Assembly (NCBI RefSeq): GCF_000718985.1
Contig: NZ_JODL01000015.1
Coordinates: 1 to 64,000 of the forward strand
Reading direction: 5' to 3'
Length of the DNA stretch: 64,000 nt
Origin: Streptomyces megasporus
GTDB lineage: Bacteria > Actinomycetota > Actinomycetes > Streptomycetales > Streptomycetaceae
The notes beneath the pieces are model-generated. The model saw nothing but the letters and a program-made list of their open reading frames with translations. It did not search any database and was not told where the DNA came from. Position numbers and translations under genes: made by a program. Positions within the stretch are counted from its first letter, which is position 1. Every line of letters begins with the position of its first letter. Below are positions 27,796-36,724 of the stretch, piece after piece.

Positions 27796-28410
27796 TCATG
27801 CCCCCGGAGCGGTGAACAGCGTCCACTCCCCGTGCCCCGCGTGGCCGCTCTCGGCCGTCCACCCCTCGCCCAGCAGCCGGTGCATCCGTTCCGGCGGCAC
27901 GTACAGCGGCGTCCCCGAGCGGAACGAGGTGCACCACAGGAGCTGCCCTCGGGGCCTGAGCACCCGGACGATCTCGGCGGGGTGGAACACCCCGTTGAGC
28001 GACACCACCAAGGGGACCCGGGCCGTCCCCACAGGGAGCGCCCGCACGTCGGCGACCGCCCAGCACACCCCGGGCACGTCCACGCGGCGCCGCAGCATCG
28101 GCAGGCTCAGGTCGCAGGCGACCACCCTCGGCACGGCCTCCGCGATCGCGGCCGTCGCCTCCCCGGTGCCGCAGCAGATCTCCACGGCCCACTCGGCGCG
28201 GCGGGCGCGAAGGAGCCCCTCGCGCACCGGGAGGTCGTACCCGCGCTGGTCGTCCGTCCACTCCCGCCAGCCCTCGGCCATCTCGTCGTACGACGCGCGC
28301 AGACCCCGCCACGCCTCGCGGTCCTCGGGGTCCCTCAACAGGCGTTCCTGGAAACGGCGGCTGGGGTGGACGTCGGCCTTCAGGTCCGGCGGGTCCAGGA
28401 TCTCCTCCAT
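27796..28410 (-). CDS. Class I SAM-dependent methyltransferase
   Basis: A 204-residue Rossmann methyltransferase. Motif I is AVEICCGTGEATAA (75-88), the motif II acidic residue is D100 in VVACDLSLPML, and LRPRGQLLWC (about 153-162) is the post-III strand. The N-terminal 65 residues form a cap with Trp-rich helix EMAEGWREWTDDQRG. The substrate cannot be inferred. It is upstream of the membrane-protein gene with a 40-base gap and could be cotranscribed with it. Confidence 0.82.
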   Translation of the reverse strand: MEEILDPPDLKADVHPSRRFQERLLRDPEDREAWRGLRASYDEMAEGWREWTDDQRGYDLPVREGLLRARRAEWAVEICCGTGEATAAIAEAVPRVVACDLSLPMLRRRVDVPGVCWAVADVRALPVGTARVPLVVSLNGVFHPAEIVRVLRPRGQLLWCTSFRSGTPLYVPPERMHRLLGEGWTAESGHAGHGEWTLFTAPGA

Positions 28411-28470
28411 GCGGTGACGATAGCGGTGGACGCGCCCCGATCGACAGGGGGTGCCCGGGGCGGTCCGGGG

Positions 28471-28956
28471 TCAGGCCGCCGCGGCGGTCGGCGGGGTGTC
28501 GTCGTCCTCGGGAAGCCTGCACACCCGCTGGAGGAAGATGGCCGCCGCGACGACCGCGGCGCCCGCCAGCACCGACAGGCCGGCGTAGACCGCCTGGTCG
28601 CGGCGGGCCGCCACGTCCATGGCGTTGAAGAGCAGGTAGAGGCCGGTGCCGCCGTACGCGCCCGCGGCCAGGGCGGCCACCAACGCGCTGGCCTGGCCGA
28701 AGACGACGGCACGGGCCGCCATGATCGGTTCCACGCCCTTGGCGCCGGGTCGCCGCTCGCGCTGGGCGCGCAGCCGGGAACGGATCGACAGGGCGGTGGC
28801 GGCCAGGACGGCGGCGATCAACGCGAGCACGACCGGCGCCGCGACGGGCACGGCGGGCAGCGTGCCCAGCGCGTCCCACATCCGGGCTCCCGCCCAGGAC
28901 AGCACCACCGCGAGAGCGAAGAGGCCGGCCAGCGTCCTGATGCGTAGTTCCCTCAC
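28471..28956 (-). CDS. DUF3180 membrane protein
   Basis: A 161-residue protein with four transmembrane helices (about 6-26, 34-56, 82-103 and 117-140), as in DUF3180. In actinobacteria this gene sits just downstream of folK, as here, although no function is established. GTG at 28956 was chosen because GGGGAG precedes it; an in-frame GTG 12 bases further upstream is possible but lacks a site. The charged loop RSRLRAQRERRPGAKG (about 58-73) is probably cytosolic. It follows folK after a 243-base gap containing repeats and a hairpin, so it may have its own promoter. Confidence 0.82.
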   Translation of the reverse strand: MRELRIRTLAGLFALAVVLSWAGARMWDALGTLPAVPVAAPVVLALIAAVLAATALSIRSRLRAQRERRPGAKGVEPIMAARAVVFGQASALVAALAAGAYGGTGLYLLFNAMDVAARRDQAVYAGLSVLAGAAVVAAAIFLQRVCRLPEDDDTPPTAAAA

Positions 28957-28997
28957 GGGGCTCCCCACGTCACTCGGGCACCGCCGTGGTCGACGGT

Positions 28998-29060
28998 GTC
29001 GTTCGGACAGCGATGTTCGGGCAGATGTCCGGGCGGTTGTTCGGGCCGTACCGGCCGTGT
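28998..29060. repeat. Imperfect GTTCGGRCAG repeats upstream of the DUF3180 gene
   Basis: Four degenerate 12-14-base units (GTTCGGACAG, GTTCGGGCAG, GTCCGGGCGG, GTTCGGGCCG) occur in a row. A 15-base piece of the first (28998-29012) recurs exactly at 30167-30181, just upstream of folB. A regulatory role is possible, but a match of this length can arise by chance in GC-rich DNA. Confidence 0.45.
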
Positions 29061-29160
29061 CCGTCCGGGGCTCGTCCGGCGTCTTCCGGACCGCCCCGGG
29101 TCCCTCCGAGCCCGCCCGGGCCCGCCGGCGCTCTACGCCGACGGGGCCGTTCGGACACGG

Positions 29161-29187
29161 GCCGCGGCGTCCACGGGGCGCCGCGGC
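29161..29187 (-). terminator. Hairpin after folK
   Basis: A perfect 9-bp stem (29161-29169 with 29179-29187) and a 9-base loop, 13 bases past the folK stop on the minus strand; a candidate terminator of the fol operon. Confidence 0.6.
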
Positions 29188-29199
29188 GGTCGCCCGGGG

Positions 29200-29796
29200 T
29201 CACTCGGGCAGTCGCAGTTCCAGGTCCTCCCGGAGCACCACGCCCTCCCTGCCGGCGGCGTCGAGCAGGTCCGCCACCGGGCCGTGCCCCGGAACCTCGG
29301 CGTCCGGGTCCACATCGTGCCACGGCGCGAGGACGAAGGCGCGCTCGTGGGCGCGTGGGTGGGGCAGTGTCAGCGCGGGATCGTCGGAGACGACGTCCTG
29401 GTAGGCCACGATGTCCACGTCGAGCGTCCGAGGCGCCCAGCGTTCGTCGCGCGTGCGCGCGAAGGCCTCCTCGATGGCGTGGGCACGCTCCAGCAGCGAA
29501 CCGGGCGGCAGCGTGGTCTTCAGCAGGACGACCGCGTTGAGGTACGAGGGCTGGCTGCCCGGCTCCACCCCCCACGGTTCGGTCTCGTACACCGGCGAGA
29601 CCGCCTTGATCCGGACTCCCGGGGTCTCCTCCAGCGCGTCGATGGCGCCCTGGAGGGTCTCCGTGCGGTTGCCCAGGTTGCTCCCGATGGAGACGACGGC
29701 GCGCTTGGGGTTGTGCAGGGTCACATCGGCGGCGTCGACCTGGTGCACCACGGAGGCCGGCACCGGCTGGACGGTCGGGTCGCTGTTCGGCGTCAT
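29200..29796 (-). CDS. folK: 6-hydroxymethyl-7,8-dihydropterin pyrophosphokinase
   Basis: A 198-residue HPPK that transfers pyrophosphate from ATP to the pterin in folate synthesis. After a 30-residue N-terminal extension, RAVVSIGSNLGNR (about 32-44), SPVYETEPWGV, RWAPRTLDVDIVAY (about 122-135, the HPPK signature) and LPHPRAHERAFVLAPW (about 147-162) are all present. The ATG overlaps the folB stop (ATGA), so expression is coupled to folB, which makes its substrate. The fragment is complete and the catalytic aspartates DVD are intact. Confidence 0.96.
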   Translation of the reverse strand: MTPNSDPTVQPVPASVVHQVDAADVTLHNPKRAVVSIGSNLGNRTETLQGAIDALEETPGVRIKAVSPVYETEPWGVEPGSQPSYLNAVVLLKTTLPPGSLLERAHAIEEAFARTRDERWAPRTLDVDIVAYQDVVSDDPALTLPHPRAHERAFVLAPWHDVDPDAEVPGHGPVADLLDAAGREGVVLREDLELRLPE

Positions 29797-30152
29797 TCGC
29801 GGCTCCGCTTGATGGTGATGGTCACATCGTCGAACGGGACGGTGATCGGGGCCTCCGGCTTGTGCACGACCACCTCCACCTCCCGCACCACCTCGTGTGT
29901 CAGGCACTGGTCGGCGATCCGCTGGGCGAGGGTCTCGATCAGGTCGACCGGCTCGCCCGCGACGACCGCGGCGACCTCTTCCGCCACGATGCCGTAGTGG
30001 ACGGTCTTGCCGAGGTCGTCGTCGGCCGCCGCGGGTCGGGTGTCCAGGCCCAGCACCAGGTCCACGACAAAGGTCTGTCCCTGCTCGCGTTCCCGCTCGA
30101 ACACCCCGTGATGCCCGCGGACCCTGAGCCCGTGCAGTGCGACACGATCCAC
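29793..30152 (-). CDS. folB: Dihydroneopterin aldolase
   Basis: A 119-residue tunnelling-fold enzyme that converts dihydroneopterin to 6-hydroxymethyldihydropterin and glycolaldehyde. The opening RVALHGLRVRGHHGVFERERE (3-23), the active-site glutamate in the GHHGVFE region, DLIETLAQRIAD (69-80) and VEVVVHKPEAPI (91-102) are diagnostic, as is the small size. The GTG start has GGGAG about 12 bases upstream. The gene lies between the NTF2-like gene and folK and overlaps folK by 4 bases. Confidence 0.95.
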   Translation of the reverse strand: MDRVALHGLRVRGHHGVFEREREQGQTFVVDLVLGLDTRPAAADDDLGKTVHYGIVAEEVAAVVAGEPVDLIETLAQRIADQCLTHEVVREVEVVVHKPEAPITVPFDDVTITIKRSRE

Positions 30153-30340
30153 GCGCGTTCACTCCCGTCGTTCGGACAGCGGTCGTCGACACACCAGGAC
30201 GCGCGGTACTTCCGGACACACCGCCCGACGCACCCGCGTCCCCTTCACAGCGCGCACGACCGCGCGCCCATTCCCCTTCCCCGAGGGACGGGCGAACCGA
30301 AGGGGCGCACGGGACCGGCCGCCGCAGGGGTCACTCTCTC

Positions 30341-30360
30341 AGACCACCCCTTGGGGGTCT
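30341..30360 (-). terminator. Weak hairpin at the end of the NTF2-like gene
   Basis: AGACCACCCC pairs with GGGGGTCT with one bulged base and a TT loop, touching the stop codon at 30360-30362 on the minus strand. It could terminate or attenuate the folE-side transcript before folB; the 207-base gap to folB supports a break. Confidence 0.4.
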
Positions 30361-30869
30361 CAGAGGAGGGTGCCGCCTTCTCCGTCGATGCCGTCGGGGC
30401 CGTCGACGTCGAAGTCGTCCACGACGCCCTCGTCCTCGTCGTCCTCCTCGACGAGGATCGGGGAGCCGTGGTGCGCCCAGATCCTCCACCGGCCGTCCTC
30501 CGTCCTGCGGAAGACGTTCGTGGCGACCACCAGTCCGCCGATCAGCGGCCCGGCCGAGCCGTCCTCCTCGGCGGGTCCGCCGCTGAGGATGTTCTCGGTG
30601 CAGGTCACCACCGCGGTGTCGCCCAGCACGGAGATCTCGACGTCGGTGAGGAAGAACTGGACGTACTCGGTGTTCGCCATGATCAGCGCGTAGGAGCGCA
30701 GCACCTCCTCGCGCCCGGTGAGCACCGGCCAGCCGGGGTGGACGACGCTGACGTCCTCGTGCAGCCACTGCTCGGCCAAGGCGTCGAGGTCGCCGCGCTC
30801 CACGGCCTCGTACAGCGCGGTGTTCGCCGCCTCGACGGCCTCGACGTCCGTGCGGGCCTCTCCTGTCAC
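30360..30869 (-). CDS. NTF2-like (SnoaL/DUF4440-type) domain protein
   Basis: A 169-residue protein whose first 125 residues form an NTF2-like cone: VEAANTALYEAVERGDLDAL (11-30), HEDVSVVHPGWPVLTGREEV, AVVTCTENILSG and TNVFRRTEDGRWRIWAHHGSP. The acidic tail (EEDDEDEGVVDDFDVDGPDG) is disordered. The pocket may bind a small molecule, but no catalytic residues can be assigned. The GTG overlaps the folP stop (GTGA), so it is translated together with folP, and folB follows. A link to pterin metabolism is suggested only by this position. Confidence 0.82.
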   Translation of the reverse strand: MTGEARTDVEAVEAANTALYEAVERGDLDALAEQWLHEDVSVVHPGWPVLTGREEVLRSYALIMANTEYVQFFLTDVEISVLGDTAVVTCTENILSGGPAEEDGSAGPLIGGLVVATNVFRRTEDGRWRIWAHHGSPILVEEDDEDEGVVDDFDVDGPDGIDGEGGTLL

Positions 30870-31750
30870 CGGCTTCCTTCCGCGGGGTTCGTGTCCTCCA
30901 GTGCCCGCGCCACCCGGACCGCGTCCGCGCTCGCGCGCACCTCGTGTACCCGCACCGCCCAGGCGCCCTCGCGCGCCGCGATCGCCGAGACCGCGGCCGT
31001 GGCCGCGTCCCTCTCCCGAGCGGGCGGTACGGTGCCGCTCTCGTCGGCCAGCACGCGGCCCAGGAAACGCTTCCGGGAGGCCGCCACCAGCACCGGCCGC
31101 CCCAGCTCCCGGGCCAGCCGGGTCGTGGCGTCCACCAGTGCCAGGTCGTGCGGGGCCTGCTTGGCGAAGCCCAGCCCGGGGTCGACGACGATCCTCTCCG
31201 GCGCGATGCCGCCCGCCACCGCGCGGTCCATGGTGGCGCGCAGCTCGTCGATCACCTCGGTGACGGTGTCGGTGTAGACGGCGCGGTCGTTCATGTCGAC
31301 GCTCTGGCCGCGCCAGTGCATCACCACGAAGGGCGCCCCGATCTCGGCCACCACCGGCACCATGCGCTCGTCCGCGCGTCCGCCGCTGACGTCGTTGACC
31401 AGACGGGCGCCGGCCGCCACCGACCGTTCGGCGACGGAGGCCCGCATGGTGTCCACGCTGACGACGACGCCCTCGGAGGCCAGGCCCCGGACGACCGGGA
31501 TCACTCGGCGCAGCTCCTCGGCCTCGTCCACGCGGGTCGCGCCGGGGCGGGTGGACTCGCCGCCCACGTCGATCAGGTCGGCGCCCTCGGCGACCAGTTC
31601 CAGACCGTGCTTGATCGCGGCCTCGGTGTCGAACCAGTGCCCTCCGTCGGAGAAGGAGTCCGGCGTGACGTTCACCACGCCCATGACGGCACACCGGTCC
31701 CACGAGGGGAGTCCGGTGACCTCTCCGCGAAGGGCACGCAAGCTGTTCAT
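30866..31750 (-). CDS. folP: Dihydropteroate synthase
   Basis: A 294-residue TIM-barrel enzyme joining p-aminobenzoate to dihydropterin pyrophosphate, the sulfonamide target. Signature 1 VMGVVNVTPDSFSDGG (22-37), signature 2 DLIDVGGESTRPGA (58-71), GARLVNDVSGG and the C-terminal SRKRFLG are present. It starts with ATG at MNSLRALRGE and overlaps the NTF2-like gene. The folE gene lies 94 bases upstream. Length and motifs are those of a functional enzyme. Confidence 0.97.
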   Translation of the reverse strand: MNSLRALRGEVTGLPSWDRCAVMGVVNVTPDSFSDGGHWFDTEAAIKHGLELVAEGADLIDVGGESTRPGATRVDEAEELRRVIPVVRGLASEGVVVSVDTMRASVAERSVAAGARLVNDVSGGRADERMVPVVAEIGAPFVVMHWRGQSVDMNDRAVYTDTVTEVIDELRATMDRAVAGGIAPERIVVDPGLGFAKQAPHDLALVDATTRLARELGRPVLVAASRKRFLGRVLADESGTVPPARERDAATAAVSAIAAREGAWAVRVHEVRASADAVRVARALEDTNPAEGSR

Positions 31751-31844
31751 GTGGTCCAGCGTAGGCGCTCGCCCCGCGCCTCCCGGACATCGCCCGGTGG
31801 GTGCGGCCCGCCGCGCCCGACCGGGTGGCCGACCGTCGGGCCCG

Positions 31845-32450
31845 TCAGCGGGCCATGATGAGGCTCATCGCCTCGGCACGGGTGGTGGAGTCGCGGAGCT
31901 GGCCGCGGACGGCGGAGGTGAGGGTCTTGGCGCCGGGCTTGCGGACGCCGCGGACCGTCATGCACATGTGCTCGCACTCGATCACGACGATCACGCCGCG
32001 CGGTTCGAGGATCCTCATCAGCGAGTCGGCGATCTGGGTGGTCAGCCGCTCCTGGACCTGGGGGCGGCGGGCGAAGACCTCCACCAGTCGGGCGAGCTTC
32101 GACAGCCCGGTGATCTTCCCGGTCTCGGAGGGGATGTAGCCGACGTGCGCCACGCCGTGGAAGGGCAGCAGGTGGTGCTCGCAGGAGGAGAGCACCTCGA
32201 TGTCCTTCACCAGCACCATCTCGTCGTGGCCGATGTCGAAGGTGGTGGTCAGGACGTCCTCCGGTCGCTGCCGCAACCCGGCGAAGATCTCCCGGTACGC
32301 CCGCGCCACCCGCGCCGGGGTGTCACGGAGCCCCTCGCGGTCGGGGTCCTCGCCGACCGCTATGAGCAGTTCTCGTATGGCGTTCTCGGCACGCTTCTCG
32401 TCGAACTCTCCGACGGGGCCTTCGCCGTCCAGCGTCACCGGGTCGATCAT
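31845..32450 (-). CDS. folE: GTP cyclohydrolase I
   Basis: A 201-residue T-fold enzyme that opens GTP to dihydroneopterin triphosphate, the first step to folate. Zn ligands are in [13 protein letters not shown] (Cys and two His) and the second Cys in [12 protein letters not shown]; the QERLT and [15 protein letters not shown] segments are typical. It is located between ftsH and folP, as in mycobacteria. The ATG starts [11 protein letters not shown]. No fusion or truncation is seen. Confidence 0.97.
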   Translation of the reverse strand: MIDPVTLDGEGPVGEFDEKRAENAIRELLIAVGEDPDREGLRDTPARVARAYREIFAGLRQRPEDVLTTTFDIGHDEMVLVKDIEVLSSCEHHLLPFHGVAHVGYIPSETGKITGLSKLARLVEVFARRPQVQERLTTQIADSLMRILEPRGVIVVIECEHMCMTVRGVRKPGAKTLTSAVRGQLRDSTTRAEAMSLIMAR

Positions 32451-32588
32451 GTGTCCCTCGTTTCTCGAGCGTGCGCGGCAAGGAGACGCGCCCCTCCGGT
32501 AGTAAACCGGAGGGGCGCGGCGGTCATTCCGAAGGGCCGGTGTGGCCTGGGCTACCCGCGGGCCGTTCCTCGCCGGCGGGAGCCCGGC

Positions 32589-34628
32589 TCAGCTCTCCGT
32601 GCGGGGGTCGTCCGACAGGTCGACCTCCTTGGAGATCACCTTCTCGGTCGGGCCGATCTCCTTGCCCTTCTCCAGGCCGGGCTGCGAGCCGTTGGTCAGG
32701 GCCAGCTCCTTGGGAGTGGAGACCGGCGGGCGGGTCGAGGGCATCCGGCGCGAGGAGCCCGTCCAGGCCGGACGCGGAGGACGCTTGACGATCGGGCGGA
32801 AGATCTCGGCGATCTCCTCCTTGCCGAGGGTCTCCTTCTCCAGGAGGGCCAGCACCAGGTTGTCCAGCACGTCCCGGTTCTCGACGAGGATCTCCCACGC
32901 CTCGTTGTGCGCGGCCTCGATCAGCTTCTTGACCTCCTCGTCCACCAGCCCGGCGACCTCCTCGGAGTAGTCGCGCTGGTGGCCCATCTCCTTGCCCAGG
33001 AAGGGCTCGGAGTGGTCGGAGCCGAATTTGATCGCGCCCAGCCGCTCGGTCATGCCGTACTGCGTGACCATGGCGCGGGCCGTGGCGGTCGCCTTCTCGA
33101 TGTCGTTGGCGGCGCCCGTCGTCGGGTCGTGGAAGACCAGTTCCTCGGCCGCGCGCCCACCCAGCATGTACGCGAGCTGGTCGAGCATCTCGTTGCGCGT
33201 CGTGGAGTACTTGTCCTCGTCCGGCAGCACCATCGTGTAGCCGAGCGCCCTGCCGCGCGACAGGATCGTGATCTTGTGGACGGGGTCGGAGTTCGGCAGG
33301 GCCGCCGCCACCAGGGCGTGCCCGCCCTCGTGGTACGCGGTGATCTTCTTCTCCTTGTCGCTCATGATCCGGGTCCGCTTCTGCGGCCCGGCCACGACGC
33401 GGTCGATCGCCTCGTCCAGGAACTTGTTGTCGATCAGCTTCTTGTCGCTGCGCGCGGTGAGCAGCGCGGCCTCGTTGAGGACGTTGGAGAGGTCGGCGCC
33501 GGTGAAGCCGGGGGTGCGGCGGGCCACCGCGGACAGGTCCACGTCGGGCTCCATCGGCTTGCCCTTGGCGTGGACCTTGAGGATCTCCAGACGGCCCTGC
33601 ATGTCGGGGCGGTCCACCGCGATCTGCCGGTCGAAGCGGCCCGGACGCAGCAGCGCCGGGTCGAGGATGTCCGGCCGGTTGGTGGCGGCGATCAGGATGA
33701 CCCCGCCCTTGACGTCGAAGCCGTCCATCTCGACCAGCAACTGGTTCAGCGTCTGCTCGCGCTCGTCGTGGCCGCCGCCCATGCCGGCGCCGCGGTGGCG
33801 TCCGACGGCGTCGATCTCGTCGACGAAGACGATCGCCGGGGCGTTCGCCTTGGCCTGCTCGAACAGGTCACGGACGCGGGAGGCACCGACACCGACGAAC
33901 ATCTCCACGAAGTCGGAGCCGGAGATCGAGTAGAACGGCACCCCGGCCTCGCCCGCGACGGCACGCGCCAGCAGCGTCTTGCCGGTGCCGGGCGGGCCGT
34001 ACAGCAGCACGCCCTTGGGGATCTTCGCGCCGACGGCCTGGAACTTGGCGGGCTCCTGGAGGAACTCCTTGATCTCCTGGAGCTCCTCGACCGCCTCGTC
34101 CGAGCCGGCCACGTCGGAGAAGGTCGTCTTGGGGGTGTCCTTGGTGATCAGCTTCGCCTTCGACTTCCCGAAGTTCATCACCCGGGAGCCGCCGCCCTGC
34201 ATCTGGTTCATCAGGAACAGGAAGACGATCACGATCAGCACGAACGGCAGCAGGGAGAGCAGCATCCCGAGGAACGGGTTCTGCTTCTGCGGGGAGACGG
34301 TGTAGCCGTCCTTGATCTGCCCGTCCTGGTACTTGGACTGCAACTGCTTGGCCAGATCGACGCCCTGTTCGTCGATGTAGCTCGCCTTGACCTTGTCGCT
34401 GCCCTCGATCTTGGCGTCGCCCTTGAGCTCGACCTTGATGGTCTGCTCGTCGCCGGTCGTCAGCTCGGCGGACTGCACCTTGTTCTGGTTGATCGCCTGC
34501 ACGACCTGGCCGGTGTCCACCGTCTTGTAACCGCCGGACGAGCCGACGACGTTCATCAACACGACCACGGCGAGGGCAGCCAGCACGATCCACATGACGG
34601 GACCACGGAAGTAGCGCTTCACGTCCAT
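32589..34628 (-). CDS. ftsH: ATP-dependent zinc metalloprotease FtsH
   Basis: A 679-residue membrane AAA+ protease. Two transmembrane helices (about 11-28 and 118-140) bracket an extracytoplasmic domain. The AAA domain has Walker A GPPGTGKT (211-218), Walker B IVFVDE (266-271) and pore loop FVGVG (244-248). The M41 protease site is HEGGH (433-437) with third zinc ligand D509. The Pro-rich tail after about 610 is disordered. It degrades unstable and misassembled membrane proteins. The start at [10 protein letters not shown] is unusual in that its best Shine-Dalgarno, GGAGGG, is separated from the ATG by a perfect 20-base palindrome. It is monocistronic or cotranscribed with folE, 138 bases downstream. 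Confidence 0.98.
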   Translation of the reverse strand: MDVKRYFRGPVMWIVLAALAVVVLMNVVGSSGGYKTVDTGQVVQAINQNKVQSAELTTGDEQTIKVELKGDAKIEGSDKVKASYIDEQGVDLAKQLQSKYQDGQIKDGYTVSPQKQNPFLGMLLSLLPFVLIVIVFLFLMNQMQGGGSRVMNFGKSKAKLITKDTPKTTFSDVAGSDEAVEELQEIKEFLQEPAKFQAVGAKIPKGVLLYGPPGTGKTLLARAVAGEAGVPFYSISGSDFVEMFVGVGASRVRDLFEQAKANAPAIVFVDEIDAVGRHRGAGMGGGHDEREQTLNQLLVEMDGFDVKGGVILIAATNRPDILDPALLRPGRFDRQIAVDRPDMQGRLEILKVHAKGKPMEPDVDLSAVARRTPGFTGADLSNVLNEAALLTARSDKKLIDNKFLDEAIDRVVAGPQKRTRIMSDKEKKITAYHEGGHALVAAALPNSDPVHKITILSRGRALGYTMVLPDEDKYSTTRNEMLDQLAYMLGGRAAEELVFHDPTTGAANDIEKATATARAMVTQYGMTERLGAIKFGSDHSEPFLGKEMGHQRDYSEEVAGLVDEEVKKLIEAAHNEAWEILVENRDVLDNLVLALLEKETLGKEEIAEIFRPIVKRPPRPAWTGSSRRMPSTRPPVSTPKELALTNGSQPGLEKGKEIGPTEKVISKEVDLSDDPRTES

Positions 34629-34632
34629 CCAC

Positions 34633-34652
34633 ACGGGGCGCGCGCGCCCCGT
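34633..34652 (-). promoter_or_regulatory. 20-base perfect palindrome between Shine-Dalgarno and ftsH start
   Basis: ACGGGGCGCG followed by its exact reverse complement lies between AGGAGGG (34659-34653) and GTGG-ATG. If the RNA folds, it brings the Shine-Dalgarno within about 5 bases of the ATG; unfolded, the spacing is over 20. This could modulate ftsH translation. Confidence 0.5.
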
Positions 34653-34900
34653 CCCTCCTGCCACAGTGAGGCACCGCGCCCCCAAAAGGGTCGCCGTGCG
34701 TACGGTGTATTACTCGGCTTTGCTCGGCCTACGAACAGACTGCCTCAACAGACCGACCTTCGGACGGTACCCCAGCATCGTCCTCCGAAGCACTCGGTTG
34801 TACGACGACGCCGGGACGGCGAGCATTCCCGCCCCGTTCCTTCCAACGCCCGTTTTTCCCTCGACGTTCCCGGAAGGCCGCCCGAATCCGTCGATCCCGG

Positions 34901-35455
34901 TCAGCCGCCGTAGACGTGCGGCGCGAGCGTCCCCACGAACGGCAGGTTGCGGTACTTCTCCGCGTAGTCCAGCCCGTAGCCGACGACGAACTCGTTGGGG
35001 ATGTCGAAGCCGACCCACTTGACGTCGATGTCCACCTTCGCCGCGTCCGGCTTGCGCAGCAGGGTGCACACGTTCAGGGAGGCGGGGCCGCGGGACCCGA
35101 GGTTCGACAGCAGCCAGGACAGCGTCAGGCCGGAGTCGATGATGTCCTCGACGATCAGGACGTGCTTCCCCTGGATGTCGGTGTCCAGGTCCTTGAGGAT
35201 GCGGACCACCCCGGAGGACTGGGTGCCCGCGCCGTACGAGGACACCGCCATCCAGTCCATGGTGACGGGTGTGGACAGGGCCCGGGCGAGGTCGGCCATG
35301 ACCATCACCGCGCCCTTGAGGACCCCGACCAGGAGCAGTTCCCGACCGGCGTACTCCTCGTCGATCCTCGCCGCCAGCTCGGCCAGCTTCGCGTCGATCT
35401 CTTCCTTGGTGACGAGCACCGACTTGAGGTCGGTGCCCATGTCCTTTTCGTCCAC
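34901..35455 (-). CDS. hpt: Hypoxanthine phosphoribosyltransferase
   Basis: A 184-residue type I PRTase that salvages hypoxanthine and guanine with PRPP. The PRPP-binding motif [14 protein letters not shown] (about 104-117) is exact, with [15 protein letters not shown] (about 50-64) and the C-terminal [21 protein letters not shown] (about 150-170) for purine binding. The GTG gives [11 protein letters not shown]; starting at the internal ATG (residue 6) is an alternative. It lies 21 bases after tilS on the minus strand, a conserved pair in actinobacteria and Bacillus. Confidence 0.96.
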   Translation of the reverse strand: MDEKDMGTDLKSVLVTKEEIDAKLAELAARIDEEYAGRELLLVGVLKGAVMVMADLARALSTPVTMDWMAVSSYGAGTQSSGVVRILKDLDTDIQGKHVLIVEDIIDSGLTLSWLLSNLGSRGPASLNVCTLLRKPDAAKVDIDVKWVGFDIPNEFVVGYGLDYAEKYRNLPFVGTLAPHVYGG

Positions 35456-35476
35456 CCTGCTGCTCTCGGTCGTGGT

Positions 35477-36571
35477 TCACACTTGCCGGATGACCAGTGT
35501 GCCACCCTGCCTCCGGGCGGACACTCGGCCGGGCAGGTTGATGGCCCGCTGCCCGTGCCAGTCGGTGATCAGGCGGTCGATCTCCTCGATGTGGCGGGCG
35601 AACAACGAACCCGCCGGGGCGCCCGCCGCGACCGTCACCCGGCGCAGCACCCGACGGCGGACGGCGGGCGGCAGGGCGTGGAGTCCGGCGACGTCGAGCG
35701 CGATCCCGGATTCCTCTGTGACGTTCGCGACACCCGCGACACCGTCGGCGCCGGGGGGCTGCGTGCGGACCGTCCGCTCGGCGTCGGCCGCCCAGGCGTC
35801 GAGCGCGTCGGCGTCGTCGCGCGAGAGTTGGGCGGTGCGGGCCAGGGCCTCGACCACGCCCTTGCCGAGCGCCTTCTCCAGGGCGGGCAGGGCGTCGTGG
35901 CGGACCCGGGAGCGGGTGAAGGCCGGATCGGCGTTGTGCGGGTCGTCCCAGACGGGCAGCGACTGGACCATGCACGCCTTGCGGGTGGTCTGGCGGTCCA
36001 CGGCCAGGAACGGCCGCCGGTAGCGGTGCTCGGCGCCCGCGCGCCCGGTCGGCGAACCGGAGACGGCGGCCATCCCGGACAGGGAGCGGGTGCCGGAGCC
36101 GCGGGCGAGACCGAGCAGCACCGTCTCGGCCTGGTCGTCACGGGTGTGGCCCAGGAGGATCGCGGCGGCGCCGTGGCGCTCGGCGGCCTCGTCCAGGGCG
36201 ACGTAGCGGGCGGTGCGGGCGGCGGCCTCCGGCCCGCCGGCGCGGCCGACGGTCACGGAGACGGCCTCGGCCGGCGCGAGGGAGAGGGCTTCGAGACGGG
36301 AGACGACCTCGCGGGCCCGGTCGTCGGAGCCGGGCTGCAGACCGTGGTCCACGGTGACGCCCCCGGCCCGCAGACCGAGGCGGGGGGCTTCGAAGGCGAG
36401 GGCGGAGGCGAGCGCCATCGAGTCGGCGCCGCCGGAACAGGCGACGAGCACGAGTGGGGGGCGATCGTTTCCGAAGGGGCCGCGCCCGGAGGCGTCGGCG
36501 TCACGGAGGACGTCCTGGAGCGTGCGGCGGACCGCCAGACGTATCGCTGCTACCGCGGGGTGGGGACCCAT
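35477..36571 (-). CDS. tilS: tRNA(Ile)-lysidine synthase
   Basis: A 364-residue N-type ATP pyrophosphatase that converts C34 of the CAU-anticodon tRNA-Ile to lysidine, changing its codon from AUG to AUA. The PP-loop is ACSGGADSM (44-52), with [11 protein letters not shown] (about 72-82) and the [22 protein letters not shown] segment (about 138-159) that are diagnostic for Til[17 protein letters not shown] (about 215-230) is the tRNA-binding motif. It is cotranscribed with hpt. Length is shorter than E. coli TilS but normal for actinobacteria. Confidence 0.95.
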   Translation of the reverse strand: MGPHPAVAAIRLAVRRTLQDVLRDADASGRGPFGNDRPPLVLVACSGGADSMALASALAFEAPRLGLRAGGVTVDHGLQPGSDDRAREVVSRLEALSLAPAEAVSVTVGRAGGPEAAARTARYVALDEAAERHGAAAILLGHTRDDQAETVLLGLARGSGTRSLSGMAAVSGSPTGRAGAEHRYRRPFLAVDRQTTRKACMVQSLPVWDDPHNADPAFTRSRVRHDALPALEKALGKGVVEALARTAQLSRDDADALDAWAADAERTVRTQPPGADGVAGVANVTEESGIALDVAGLHALPPAVRRRVLRRVTVAAGAPAGSLFARHIEEIDRLITDWHGQRAINLPGRVSARRQGGTLVIRQV

Positions 36572-36724
36572 GTCCGTTCACTTCCTCGAGAGGGGGTGAC
36601 AAGCACCGGTGACTACGCTGAGTGCGCCAATGGTGACAGAGGAGAGCTGTGTCCCTGAGCATCGCACGCATACCCGTCGCTCACGGTCCCTCGGAAGAGT
36701 GATTGTGTGGGCATTCGGGGCTTC

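Noticed and set aside
28998..30181. Identical 15-base CGCTGTCCGAACGAC upstream of both the DUF3180 gene and folB as a shared operator
   Set aside because: A chance match of this length is expected about a few times in 64 kb of GC-rich DNA; it is only noted as a repeat.
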